IMG/VR virus record: IMGVR_UViG_3300008113_000016
Span: 1-64,000 of that record
Reading direction: 5' to 3' (one strand)
DNA from: a virus
Length of the DNA: 64,000 bases
A program made the translations under genes and the position numbers. Shown here piece after piece: positions 1 to 7,303 of this stretch (position 1 is its first letter; each line of letters begins with the position of its first letter). The notes under the pieces were generated by a model. That model saw nothing but the letters and a program-made list of their open reading frames with translations. It was not told where the DNA came from and searched no databases.

Positions 1-11
1 ATATATATAAA

Positions 12-20
12 ATTATAGCA
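12..20 (-). promoter_or_regulatory. extended -10 promoter, minus strand
   Basis: Read on the minus strand this is TGCTATAAT, the extended -10 form that recurs through the window. It points out of the left edge, so it probably drives another minus-strand gene that lies outside the window. No -35 box can be judged. Confidence 0.4.
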
Positions 21-28
21 GGATTTTT

Positions 29-238
29 TTAAATGTCAACCCATTCCTTGATCTGATGCTCAAGATTAATTCCTGGAAGCATTTCTGAGTCGCAAGATAG
101 ACATTTAAAAACAGGACTATCTGTATTTGACACCGACCAAGGCATTGTGGTAGAATTGCACACTAGACAGAGGATCTGAGGGGCAATGCCCTTCTTAACT
201 AGGTTTATGTATGAGTGTACTTCTTGAAAGGTTAACAC
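29..238 (-). CDS. small zinc-ribbon-like protein, leaderless
   Basis: This 69-residue protein has two Cys-x2-Cys pairs (CLVC near residue 24 and CLSC near residue 46), the layout of a small zinc ribbon; its function is unknown. It starts at GTG (238-236). A minus-strand -10 box TACAAT ends six bases before that GTG, so the mRNA probably begins at the start codon with no ribosome-binding site. It is the only gene in the window that I accept on the minus strand, and it is divergent from the ribonucleotide reductase gene. Its well-placed promoter and Cys pairs are why I accept it as real despite the short length. Confidence 0.65.
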   Translation of the reverse strand: MLTFQEVHSYINLVKKGIAPQILCLVCNSTTMPWSVSNTDSPVFKCLSCDSEMLPGINLEHQIKEWVDI

Positions 239-244
239 GCAAAT

Positions 245-253
245 ATTGTAGCA
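245..253 (-). promoter_or_regulatory. extended -10 promoter of the minus-strand gene
   Basis: On the minus strand this reads TGCTACAAT, followed by six bases and then the GTG start of the gene at 29-238. Spacing of 6-7 bases between a TANNNT box and the start codon is the known signature of leaderless genes in Actinobacteria. Confidence 0.6.
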
Positions 254-263
254 CAGAACGAAA

Positions 264-289
264 CCTAACCACTTTAAAAACTGGTTAGG
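264..289. repeat. 8-bp inverted repeat in the divergent control region
   Basis: CCTAACCA (264-271) and TGGTTAGG (282-289) are perfect inverted arms around a 10-base AT-rich loop. The repeat lies between the minus-strand promoter (245-253) and a plus-strand TATACT box (291-296), so it could be an operator or a short terminator. It has no U-tract on either side. Confidence 0.5.
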
Positions 290-290
290 A

Positions 291-330
291 TATACTATTA
301 CAACACACCCTAAAAGGGTGAATTTTTTTT
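291..330 (+). promoter_or_regulatory. putative reductase promoter and adjacent terminator-like hairpin
   Basis: TATACT at 291-296 is a plausible -10 box, giving a start near 303. Almost at once comes a perfect hairpin, CACCCT (306-311), loop AAA, AGGGTG (315-320), followed by AATTTTTTTT (321-330). The shape is that of an intrinsic terminator, but it sits just before the ribosome-binding site AAGGGG (333-338) of the reductase gene. It could stop transcription coming from the left, attenuate the reductase, or be a protective 5' hairpin. Confidence 0.55.
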
Positions 331-348
331 CTAAGGGGATTATTACAA

Positions 349-2277
349 ATGTCTATTTCATTACCAACAGCCTACCAACAGGTTATTCACAAAACACGCT
401 ATGCACGATGGGTGGAGGATGAAAACAGACGTGAAGACTGGAACGAAACAGTTGATCGATACATCGATTATGTTTCATCATCAGTTAAAGAACACAACAA
501 GTTTGAATTACCAGAACTTGACAAAGAAAGAATTCGCAAGGCTATTCTTGATACAAAGGTGATGCCTTCTATGAGAGGTCTTATGACAGCAGGATCTGCT
601 CTAGAAAGAGACAATACATGCATTTACAACTGTGCTTACTTGACTGTTGACTCCCTAAGATCATTTGATGAAGCAATGTACATTTTGATGTGCGGTACAG
701 GTGTTGGATACTCTGTTGAATCAGAATATGTTAATTCTCTACCAGTTGTTGCAGAACACTTTGAGCAAAGCAATACAAGAATTGTTGTTGAAGATTCAAA
801 GGCAGGTTGGGCAAGAGCATTTAAAGAATTAATTGCTTTGGTATGGCAGGGACAAGTTCCAACTTGGGACATGTCACTTGTTCGTCCAGCAGGTGCAAGA
901 TTAAAAACTTTTGGTGGACGTGCATCTGGACCAGATCCATTAGATCGTCTTTTTAAATTCACAGTTGAAACAGTTATGAATGCAAAGGGAAGAAAACTAA
1001 CACCACTAGAGGCACACGATATTATGTGCAAGATTGCAGAGGTAGTTGTTGTTGGTGGAGTTCGTCGCTCTGCTATGATTTCTCTTTCTGATCTTAACGA
1101 TAGAAATATGGCAGCAGCAAAGGCTGGATCATGGTGGGAGTACAATGCTCAACGTGCACTAGCAAACAATTCAGCAGTCTATGATTCAAAACCAACTATG
1201 GAAATTTTTATGCAAGAGTGGAAGTCATTATATGATTCAAAGTCTGGAGAGCGTGGAATTTTTTCTCGTGATGCAGCAAAGAAGATTTCAGCAAAGAACG
1301 GACGAAGAGATGCAAATCATGACTTTGGCACAAACCCATGTTCAGAAATCATTCTACGACCATATCAGTTCTGCAACCTTACTGAGGTTGTAGTTAAAGA
1401 AGACGACACTTTAGAGGTATTAAAAGAAAAGGTTTATCTTGCTACAGTTTTAGGAACCCTTCAGTCAACCTTTACAAGATTTAAGTATCTTCGCACTGTA
1501 TGGAAGAAAAATAGCGAAGAGGAAAGACTTCTAGGAGTTTCTCTTACTGGTCAGATGAGCCACCCTGTTCTTAATGGAACCAAGGGTATCGAAGAACTAG
1601 AAAGATGGCTAACGGAGTTAAGAGAGCAGGCAGTATCAACAAACAAGGATTGGGCAAACAAGATTGGAATTAATCAATCTGCAGCCATTACTTGCGTAAA
1701 GCCTTCTGGAACAGTTTCTCAGTTGGTTAACTCTGCTTCTGGAATGCACCCATGGCATAGCAAGTTCTATGCTCGTACAATTCGTGGTGACATTAAAGAT
1801 CCTATTACAACAATGTTAAAAGAGATGGGTGTAAAGTGTGAGCCAGATGTTATGAAGCCAAATGACACAATGGTATTTACATTCCCTATTAAGGCACCAG
1901 AAGGTGCATTAACAAGATCAGATTTAACAGCAATCAAGCACTTAGAACTTTGGCTAACTTATCAAAGATATTGGGCAGAACACAAACCGTCAATCACAGT
2001 CTCTGTAAAAGAAGATGAGTGGATGGCAGTAGGTGCTTGGGTATATGATCACATTGACGAAATGTCAGGTGTCTCATTCCTACCCTATTCTGACCATACA
2101 TACCAGCAGGCACCGTATCAAGAGATTTCAGAAGAAGCGTACAACTTGCTAAAATCTGAAACTCCTGCTACACTAGACTGGTCTTTGCTTTCGTATTACG
2201 AAACAACAGACGGCACTACTGGCAGTCAAGAACTCGCATGCGTATCAGGCGCATGTGATATCTCAACTGTATCATAA
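349..2277 (+). CDS. nrdJ: adenosylcobalamin-dependent (class II) ribonucleotide reductase
   Basis: This enzyme reduces ribonucleotides to deoxyribonucleotides for phage DNA synthesis, using a B12-derived radical. At 642 residues it resembles the monomeric Lactobacillus-type triphosphate reductase (739 residues) and is about 100 residues shorter. All five key cysteines have counterparts: C95 (first redox Cys), C331 in the motif NPCSE at 329-333 (thiyl radical Cys, with N329 and E333), C342 exactly 11 residues later (second redox Cys), and a C-terminal pair C631/C636 spaced as in the model enzyme. The phosphate-binding motif VKPSGT is at 450-455. ATG 349 is preceded by AAGGGG. It is the first plus-strand gene after the divergent region and appears to be monocistronic. 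A thioredoxin gene at 53978 could supply electrons. Confidence 0.95.
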   Translation: MSISLPTAYQQVIHKTRYARWVEDENRREDWNETVDRYIDYVSSSVKEHNKFELPELDKERIRKAILDTKVMPSMRGLMTAGSALERDNTCIYNCAYLTVDSLRSFDEAMYILMCGTGVGYSVESEYVNSLPVVAEHFEQSNTRIVVEDSKAGWARAFKELIALVWQGQVPTWDMSLVRPAGARLKTFGGRASGPDPLDRLFKFTVETVMNAKGRKLTPLEAHDIMCKIAEVVVVGGVRRSAMISLSDLNDRNMAAAKAGSWWEYNAQRALANNSAVYDSKPTMEIFMQEWKSLYDSKSGERGIFSRDAAKKISAKNGRRDANHDFGTNPCSEIILRPYQFCNLTEVVVKEDDTLEVLKEKVYLATVLGTLQSTFTRFKYLRTVWKKNSEEERLLGVSLTGQMSHPVLNGTKGIEELERWLTELREQAVSTNKDWANKIGINQSAAITCVKPSGTVSQLVNSASGMHPWHSKFYARTIRGDIKDPITTMLKEMGVKCEPDVMKPNDTMVFTFPIKAPEGALTRSDLTAIKHLELWLTYQRYWAEHKPSITVSVKEDEWMAVGAWVYDHIDEMSGVSFLPYSDHTYQQAPYQEISEEAYNLLKSETPATLDWSLLSYYETTDGTTGSQELACVSGACDISTVS

Positions 2278-2298
2278 ATTATCTAGATAGACATTTTA

Positions 2299-2307
2299 TG
2301 ATACACT
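2299..2307 (+). promoter_or_regulatory. extended -10 promoter before the lysin gene
   Basis: TGATACACT fits the window's TGNTANAAT pattern. The predicted start is near 2314, about 18 bases before the strong ribosome-binding site AAGGAGG at 2332-2338. Confidence 0.5.
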
Positions 2308-2343
2308 AATATAACCTCTCTCTTGCGGGGTAAGGAGGATAGC

Positions 2344-2865
2344 GTGAGCAAAACTCATCTAACTCGCAGAGACAAGGCAGTGATGTGGGTCGCTACCATG
2401 TCTCTTGCGTCACTTCTTTTTCCAGCACCAGCATTTGCTAGTGAAAACGGAAAAAGATTTGAAACAAGTAGCAACACTATGGTTGTTATGATAGATGAAC
2501 TAGGACCATTATCTAAAGCAGATAGTGCCAAGTTTATCAGATTAGTAAACAAGTTAATATGGACACCACAGGCATCCAGAGACCATGCTAAAGCCACATT
2601 GGGCGAGTATGGGTGGAACTCCACAGAGTGGAATTGCCTAGACCAATTATGGACGAAAGAAAGTAATTGGCGACACAATGCAGACAACCCCACGTCGTCT
2701 GCATATGGTATACCGCAGTTGTTGGGTATGAACCCAGGAACTCCAGCCCCAACTCAGATTGAGTTAGGATTGAAGTATATCAAACACAGATATGACACTC
2801 CATGCCGTGCATGGAAATTCTGGCAGTTTAAAGCGGGATCAGATAATATCGGTGGGTGGTACTAA
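2344..2865 (+). CDS. secreted lysozyme-like muralytic protein (transglycosylase fold)
   Basis: This 173-residue protein starts at GTG 2344, five bases after AAGGAGG; the frame stays open upstream, but no other start has such a site. Residues 1-32 form a classical signal peptide: basic TRRDK, a hydrophobic stretch, then a PAFA cleavage site. The C-terminal half has the lysozyme-like/SLT signature: KESNW with probable catalytic Glu106, then SSAYGIPQL and an amphipathic end rich in aromatic residues. Similar small domains occur in actinobacterial secreted resuscitation-type and transglycosylase proteins. It probably cleaves host peptidoglycan, either as an exported endolysin or as an exit factor. 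No holin gene is recognisable beside it. A hairpin follows directly. Confidence 0.8.
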   Translation: MSKTHLTRRDKAVMWVATMSLASLLFPAPAFASENGKRFETSSNTMVVMIDELGPLSKADSAKFIRLVNKLIWTPQASRDHAKATLGEYGWNSTEWNCLDQLWTKESNWRHNADNPTSSAYGIPQLLGMNPGTPAPTQIELGLKYIKHRYDTPCRAWKFWQFKAGSDNIGGWY

Positions 2866-2871
2866 CGTAGC

Positions 2872-2903
2872 AGCCTCCTATGGTAAAATTACTATAGGAG
2901 GCT
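2872..2903 (+). terminator. 10-bp hairpin overlapping a promoter and a ribosome-binding site
   Basis: AGCCTCCTAT (2872-2881) pairs perfectly with ATAGGAGGCT (2894-2903) around a 12-base loop. The loop holds most of a TGGTAAAAT promoter box (2881-2889), and the right arm contains the AGGAGG ribosome-binding site of the next gene. On read-through RNA from the lysin gene the site would be paired. RNA started at the internal promoter (about 2896) lacks the left arm and leaves it free. Confidence 0.65.
2881..2889 (+). promoter_or_regulatory. extended -10 promoter of the lectin gene
   Basis: TGGTAAAAT matches the window-wide TGNTANAAT pattern. The predicted start near 2896 falls at the AGGAGG site, leaving a leader of only about 15 bases before the TTG start at 2911. 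Confidence 0.5.
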
Positions 2904-2910
2904 TCTACTT

Positions 2911-5352
2911 TTGTCTTATTCTGCAAATATATTAAAAGATGTTCCAACAAATGTTTATCCGCTTGATGAAACAAGTGGAACAGTTGCCTACAGCATAACA
3001 AACTGGACCCCCTCAAATGGATCTTATGTGTCTGGAAAGTTTGAAAATCGTGGATTGCCATTGGTATACGGAGGAAAGTACTCAACATATCTAACTGGAA
3101 ATAACTCTATAGGGCTTTCACTTCCAGCCCTTGGCTTTTTTACAGCCTCAAAACAAGACAATGATCATTCTCTAGAGTTTTGGCTTTCAATTGAAAAAAG
3201 CAAAGATACTGCAGTAAAGATTGTTGGAAAAAATTCTTCAGAGCATACTGGAATCTATGTTAAACAAAATCAAGTAATATTTAGGCTGCAAGAAGCAATG
3301 TGGTACAAAGAAGTTTCTTGTTATGTAGAGTCTTGGGAAAAGCCAGTTCATGTGGTTGCAAGATATCAGGATGGTAGTATTTCTTTGGTAGTAAATGGAG
3401 TAGAGTCTAAGGTTCGTAACCTAGACAAAACAAAACTAAGTTATTATCTTGGGGTAGCAGACACTCTAGACTTTTATGGTCAAACAACTAATCTTGGAAA
3501 GGTGGCAATTGATTCAGTAGCACTTTACGATCACGTTCTATCTTCAATTACCTGTAAGAGACACATGTTTTATGCTCAGGGATTTGACTCTCCAGTATCT
3601 TTCTTTACATCTAACTCTGCTTCATTCGAAGAGTACAGTTTAGACTTTTATAAGCCAAGCAAAACTCTTGGAGCACCACTACATGGAAATTGGCTTGAAG
3701 GGGTTACAGACAATCTTGTTGTTCATGACAACAAACTTGTTTTTGCATTAAAGCCAGAGGTAGAGTTTATAAATATTAATAAGGTTTCTATGATGTATGA
3801 TCCAACTGGCTTTACATTTTCAGATGGATGTTTTTTAAGATCAAAAGAAATTGGTTCGTTTTTAAAACTTGGTAATGGTGGTCTATCTGCAACAGTAAAA
3901 ATTACATCAATTCCAACTTCAGAAGAAGTAATAGCATCTATATCCGATGATGATACAAAGAGTAGCATGTCTATCAAACTAATTCCTTCTGGAGGGTCTG
4001 CAAAGTTTGCTGTAACCTATAACGATTTGATAAATGCAAAAAGTTACTCTGAAGAACTAGGTTCTGTGGCGGTAGATGGAAACTATGCAGTCTACTTCTC
4101 ATACGATCCAGAAAGACTTATTGCAAAAAGCATATCATCTACTGGAACTGTCGTAGAGGCTACATCAACATCTATATCTAGATATATTAGATTTGGCAGA
4201 AATGCAGAACTAAGAATTGGTGCAAGCCCATACTTTAACGAGTTAAGTAAAAACATAGAATCCTATAAAACCTTTAAGTCAGGAAGCGTAAACAATGTTT
4301 CAGTGCTAGACACTTGGACAAACCTAACAACATTTAATGCAATTGATACATATTACAAACTTTACACAGTTCATGCTGAATACGGAAACACTAAAGTAAA
4401 GCAAAAGGGTTCTTGGACTAAAACATACCCACTTTCTAGTATTGCCAATACAACAATAACAAATAACACTGCAACAACTAGAACAGGTATGATTCAGGCT
4501 TTTCTATCTTTTCCAGAAGTTAACTCTTCATCAAAGTATGTTACAGCAAAATATAAACTAGGATCAAATATAGAAACAGAGTTCTTTGACAATTCATTTT
4601 TAGACGGACTAAGTGAAATTGTAGTAACCAATCAGGGTCTAAAGATTACCTTTGACCTAGCAAGCGAAGATTATGAAAATCAACTTGTATTTTTGAAAGA
4701 GTTTTATCTTGTGTCTACTATCAAGCCAAATATTGGAGTCTTTGTTCCAAGCCGTGGAATTGGATCTTTTACAAAATCTAATACAGGAAAGTTTGTTGTT
4801 GAAAAAAGAAATGTTGGGGCATTAAGCCTGGGCAAAAATTCTGGTATCAGAATGTCTGGTGGTCCTATCATTGTTCAGTCAACATACGACCCACTAGCCT
4901 TTGAGTCAACTGAATCTATTAAAGTTCATGGAATAAATATGTTTGTTTATTTGGACTCTGTTACTTCTCCTACAGTTCTTACTTGGGGATCAAAAATTCT
5001 TACTCTATCCTCTGGAGCCGTTTCACCAGTCTCTGGAGCCACTGTGTACGTTGACGGTGTGTTGAACGGAACCGTTAAGGCTAAGACTTGGACAATGATA
5101 TCGGTTGCGCTTAGTACCTCAATAACAAAAGACACTGAATTTATCATTGGATCTGCAAACGAGTCTGCAATGGCAGTTAACTATGTATCTTTAATTCATA
5201 AACCATTTACACAATCATTAATTAATCAGTTTAGGTCAGTCTTTTCTGGTATTTTGTCTATTACTGGAACAGAAACTGGCATTAGAATAACAGAGCCTGC
5301 CAACTCTGCTATTGCTTACCCACTTACTTGGCAAACAGTTGCACAAATTTAG
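2911..5352 (+). CDS. LamG/concanavalin-like lectin domain protein, probable virion surface protein
   Basis: An 813-residue protein with no signal peptide, starting at TTG 2911 nine bases after AGGAGG. The N-terminal part (about residues 10-215) looks like a LamG/concanavalin-type jelly roll: an LDETSG opening, LEFWLSIE and, at the end, KVAIDSVALYDHVLS, which is the typical last-strand pattern. A second, weaker jelly-roll-like segment lies at about 670-790 and ends in VSLIHKPFTQSLI. Such domains bind polysaccharide, so it may be a head or tail decoration or an adsorption protein. It lies just before the portal gene, away from the tail fibre genes, and has its own promoter. The function is inferred from fold-level similarity. 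Confidence 0.65.
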   Translation: MSYSANILKDVPTNVYPLDETSGTVAYSITNWTPSNGSYVSGKFENRGLPLVYGGKYSTYLTGNNSIGLSLPALGFFTASKQDNDHSLEFWLSIEKSKDTAVKIVGKNSSEHTGIYVKQNQVIFRLQEAMWYKEVSCYVESWEKPVHVVARYQDGSISLVVNGVESKVRNLDKTKLSYYLGVADTLDFYGQTTNLGKVAIDSVALYDHVLSSITCKRHMFYAQGFDSPVSFFTSNSASFEEYSLDFYKPSKTLGAPLHGNWLEGVTDNLVVHDNKLVFALKPEVEFININKVSMMYDPTGFTFSDGCFLRSKEIGSFLKLGNGGLSATVKITSIPTSEEVIASISDDDTKSSMSIKLIPSGGSAKFAVTYNDLINAKSYSEELGSVAVDGNYAVYFSYDPERLIAKSISSTGTVVEATSTSISRYIRFGRNAELRIGASPYFNELSKNIESYKTFKSGSVNNVSVLDTWTNLTTFNAIDTYYKLYTVHAEYGNTKVKQKGSWTKTYPLSSIANTTITNNTATTRTGMIQAFLSFPEVNSSSKYVTAKYKLGSNIETEFFDNSFLDGLSEIVVTNQGLKITFDLASEDYENQLVFLKEFYLVSTIKPNIGVFVPSRGIGSFTKSNTGKFVVEKRNVGALSLGKNSGIRMSGGPIIVQSTYDPLAFESTESIKVHGINMFVYLDSVTSPTVLTWGSKILTLSSGAVSPVSGATVYVDGVLNGTVKAKTWTMISVALSTSITKDTEFIIGSANESAMAVNYVSLIHKPFTQSLINQFRSVFSGILSITGTETGIRITEPANSAIAYPLTWQTVAQI

Positions 5353-5370
5353 ACTATAAGAAGCAATAAA

Positions 5371-5379
5371 TGGTAGAAT
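5371..5379 (+). promoter_or_regulatory. extended -10 promoter with leaderless spacing
   Basis: TGGTAGAAT, then six bases, then ATG 5386. No ribosome-binding site is present. This is the clearest leaderless arrangement on the plus strand and would start the head-gene transcript. Confidence 0.6.
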
Positions 5380-5385
5380 AGGGTT

Positions 5386-5733
5386 ATGTCAAATAGAAAA
5401 CCACTAAAGCACAAAGTATCAGCAGTAGATGATGGCTTTGATTTTGGAGTATATGTATGGGCTTTGCCAGAGGGTGGCTTATTTAAAGACGACGATGGAA
5501 ATGTTTTAAACATTCCATCTATGAGACACGACATTGAAAAGATGGGCATTATAACAAAAGCAGCAGCCTATTGGGGTAGAGCAGATGGACATGCACAATT
5601 TCTTTCTGGAATAGGAAGAGCAACAGATGCTATGTATGCAGAAGATCAGGAAAGATTTGCACAAGGATTAACACCATACGGAGATATTGGAGCGTTTAGA
5701 GATGAACTCAGAAACTCAAGAAATAGACATTAA
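5386..5733 (+). CDS. hypothetical protein upstream of the portal, leaderless
   Basis: A 115-residue soluble protein that I cannot assign to a family. It has a short acidic patch (FKDDDGN), a helix with GRADGHAQFLSGIGRATDAMY, and an arginine-rich tail. The start ATG 5386 is placed by the -10 box ending six bases upstream. Its end overlaps the likely portal start (5702) by 32 bases, suggesting coupled translation. Its position as the first gene of the head operon fits a small head or packaging factor, but nothing in the sequence proves it. Confidence 0.7.
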   Translation: MSNRKPLKHKVSAVDDGFDFGVYVWALPEGGLFKDDDGNVLNIPSMRHDIEKMGIITKAAAYWGRADGHAQFLSGIGRATDAMYAEDQERFAQGLTPYGDIGAFRDELRNSRNRH

Positions 5734-7264
5734 GATTGACTCTGGCTATACTCAGTCAGCAATTGTTACGTCTTCAGATGAATTTAAAACAGACACAGAA
5801 AGTTTGTTAAAGTTAAATGGTTTACATCCTAACTTTAAAAGAAAAGCAAATAGAAAACTTTCTAAAGCAGACGGTCACTCTTTAATAGGAGATGAATCAG
5901 AATCAAAGCAGATTATTCCAGACAAGTTTGGTTACGGTCTGTTTGATGTTGTAGAACCTCAATATAATCTTGCAGCACTAGCAAGAATCTACGAAGTATC
6001 TTCTGCCAACTATGCTGCAATCAATGCAAAGGTTTCTAATATTGTTGGTCTTGGGTATGATCTAGACATTACTCCTAAAGTAAAAGAAAGACTTGAAGAG
6101 ATTGATGGTATTGATCAACTTACTCGTGCCAGAAGAAAACTAAATAGAATGAAAAACGATTTAGTAGAGTGGATTGAGTCTAGAAACGATGAAGACACTT
6201 TTACAGCAACACTTATGAAGGTATACACAGATGTTGAGTCTACTGGAAATGGATATATTGAAATCGGCAGAAAGACAACTGGAGAGATTGGTTATATTGG
6301 TCATATTCCAGCATCTACAATTCGTGTAAGAAGACTTCGTGATGGATTTGTACAAATCGTAAATGGAAAGTTTGTATTCTTTAGAAACTTCCAAGATCTC
6401 TCTACTTCTAATCCTGGAATTGGAACAGATACCAGACCAAACGAATTAATTCATATTAAGAAGTACACACCAACAAATCAATACTATGGAGTTCCAGACA
6501 TTTTGCCAGCAAAGAATGCAATGGCAGGAAATGAGTTTGCTTCAAGATTTAACCTTGAGTATTTTGAAAACAAAGCAACACCAAGATACATTTTTTGGAT
6601 CAAGGGCGCAAAGTTGTCAAGAGAGGCAGAAAACAAGTTATTTGAGTTCTTCCAAACCAACCTTAAGGGGCAGTCTCATAGAACCCTTGTTGTTCCCCTT
6701 CCAGGAGAGCAAGATGGAGTTAAGGTAGATGCCAAGATGGAGCCTATTGAAAATGGCATTCAGGATGCATCATTTAACAACTATAGAAAGGGAAACCGTG
6801 ATGAGGTTCTTATGGCTCATCGCACCCCTATCTCTAAGATTGGATCAGCAGAAAACATTTCTTTGGCAAACGCAAGAGAGTCAGACAGAACCTTTAAAGA
6901 GCAGGTATGTCGTCCAGCCCAAGATGCCTTAGAGAAGAGAATTAACAAGATTTTAGAAGAAAAGACGGACTCTTTTAGAATTCAATTTAACGAACTAACG
7001 CTAACCGATGAAGATACACAGTCTAAGATTGACGAAAGATATTTAAGAATGCAGGTTATTCTTCCAAATGAGGTTAGAAACAGAATGGGAATGAATTCAA
7101 TTGACGGCGGAGACGACGTTGTAGAACTTAACGCCAAAGCCTCAGCAGAATCAAATGCTCAGGCAAGAGGAAGTAGAACTAGAGATCAGCAACGAGAAGG
7201 TAATCAACCTGACGAAGCAGGTACTGGAAGAAATCCACAAGGCGAAGGAAGAACACAACAATAA
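5702..7264 (+). CDS. portal protein (PBSX/HK97-like)
   Basis: This 520-residue protein forms the ring through which DNA enters the capsid. The segment VEPQYNLAALARIYEVSS followed by AAINAKVSNIVGLGY is typical of PBSX-type portal proteins, as is the later crown region with MAHRTPISKIG. The C-terminus is polar and rich in Gln, Arg and Gly. I chose ATG 5702, which has GGAG nine bases upstream; a TTG at 5687 is in frame but has no site. It is followed by the protease and capsid genes in the usual HK97 order, but the terminase genes lie some 43 kb away. Confidence 0.88.
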   Translation: MNSETQEIDIKIDSGYTQSAIVTSSDEFKTDTESLLKLNGLHPNFKRKANRKLSKADGHSLIGDESESKQIIPDKFGYGLFDVVEPQYNLAALARIYEVSSANYAAINAKVSNIVGLGYDLDITPKVKERLEEIDGIDQLTRARRKLNRMKNDLVEWIESRNDEDTFTATLMKVYTDVESTGNGYIEIGRKTTGEIGYIGHIPASTIRVRRLRDGFVQIVNGKFVFFRNFQDLSTSNPGIGTDTRPNELIHIKKYTPTNQYYGVPDILPAKNAMAGNEFASRFNLEYFENKATPRYIFWIKGAKLSREAENKLFEFFQTNLKGQSHRTLVVPLPGEQDGVKVDAKMEPIENGIQDASFNNYRKGNRDEVLMAHRTPISKIGSAENISLANARESDRTFKEQVCRPAQDALEKRINKILEEKTDSFRIQFNELTLTDEDTQSKIDERYLRMQVILPNEVRNRMGMNSIDGGDDVVELNAKASAESNAQARGSRTRDQQREGNQPDEAGTGRNPQGEGRTQQ

Positions 7265-7285
7265 TTGCCCCTATGAATAAAAGGG

Positions 7286-7296
7286 TATTATAATAT
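7286..7296 (+). promoter_or_regulatory. -10 region of the protease/capsid transcript
   Basis: Overlapping TANNNT boxes (TATTAT, TATAAT, TAATAT) lie just before ATG 7304; the last ends seven bases upstream. There is no ribosome-binding site, so the protease gene is probably translated from a leaderless or nearly leaderless mRNA. Confidence 0.45.
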
Positions 7297-7303
7297 AACT
7301 ACC

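Noticed and set aside
636-1145. A 169-codon minus-strand frame inside the reductase gene
   Set aside because: It lies wholly opposite a strongly recognised enzyme and its protein has no family features.
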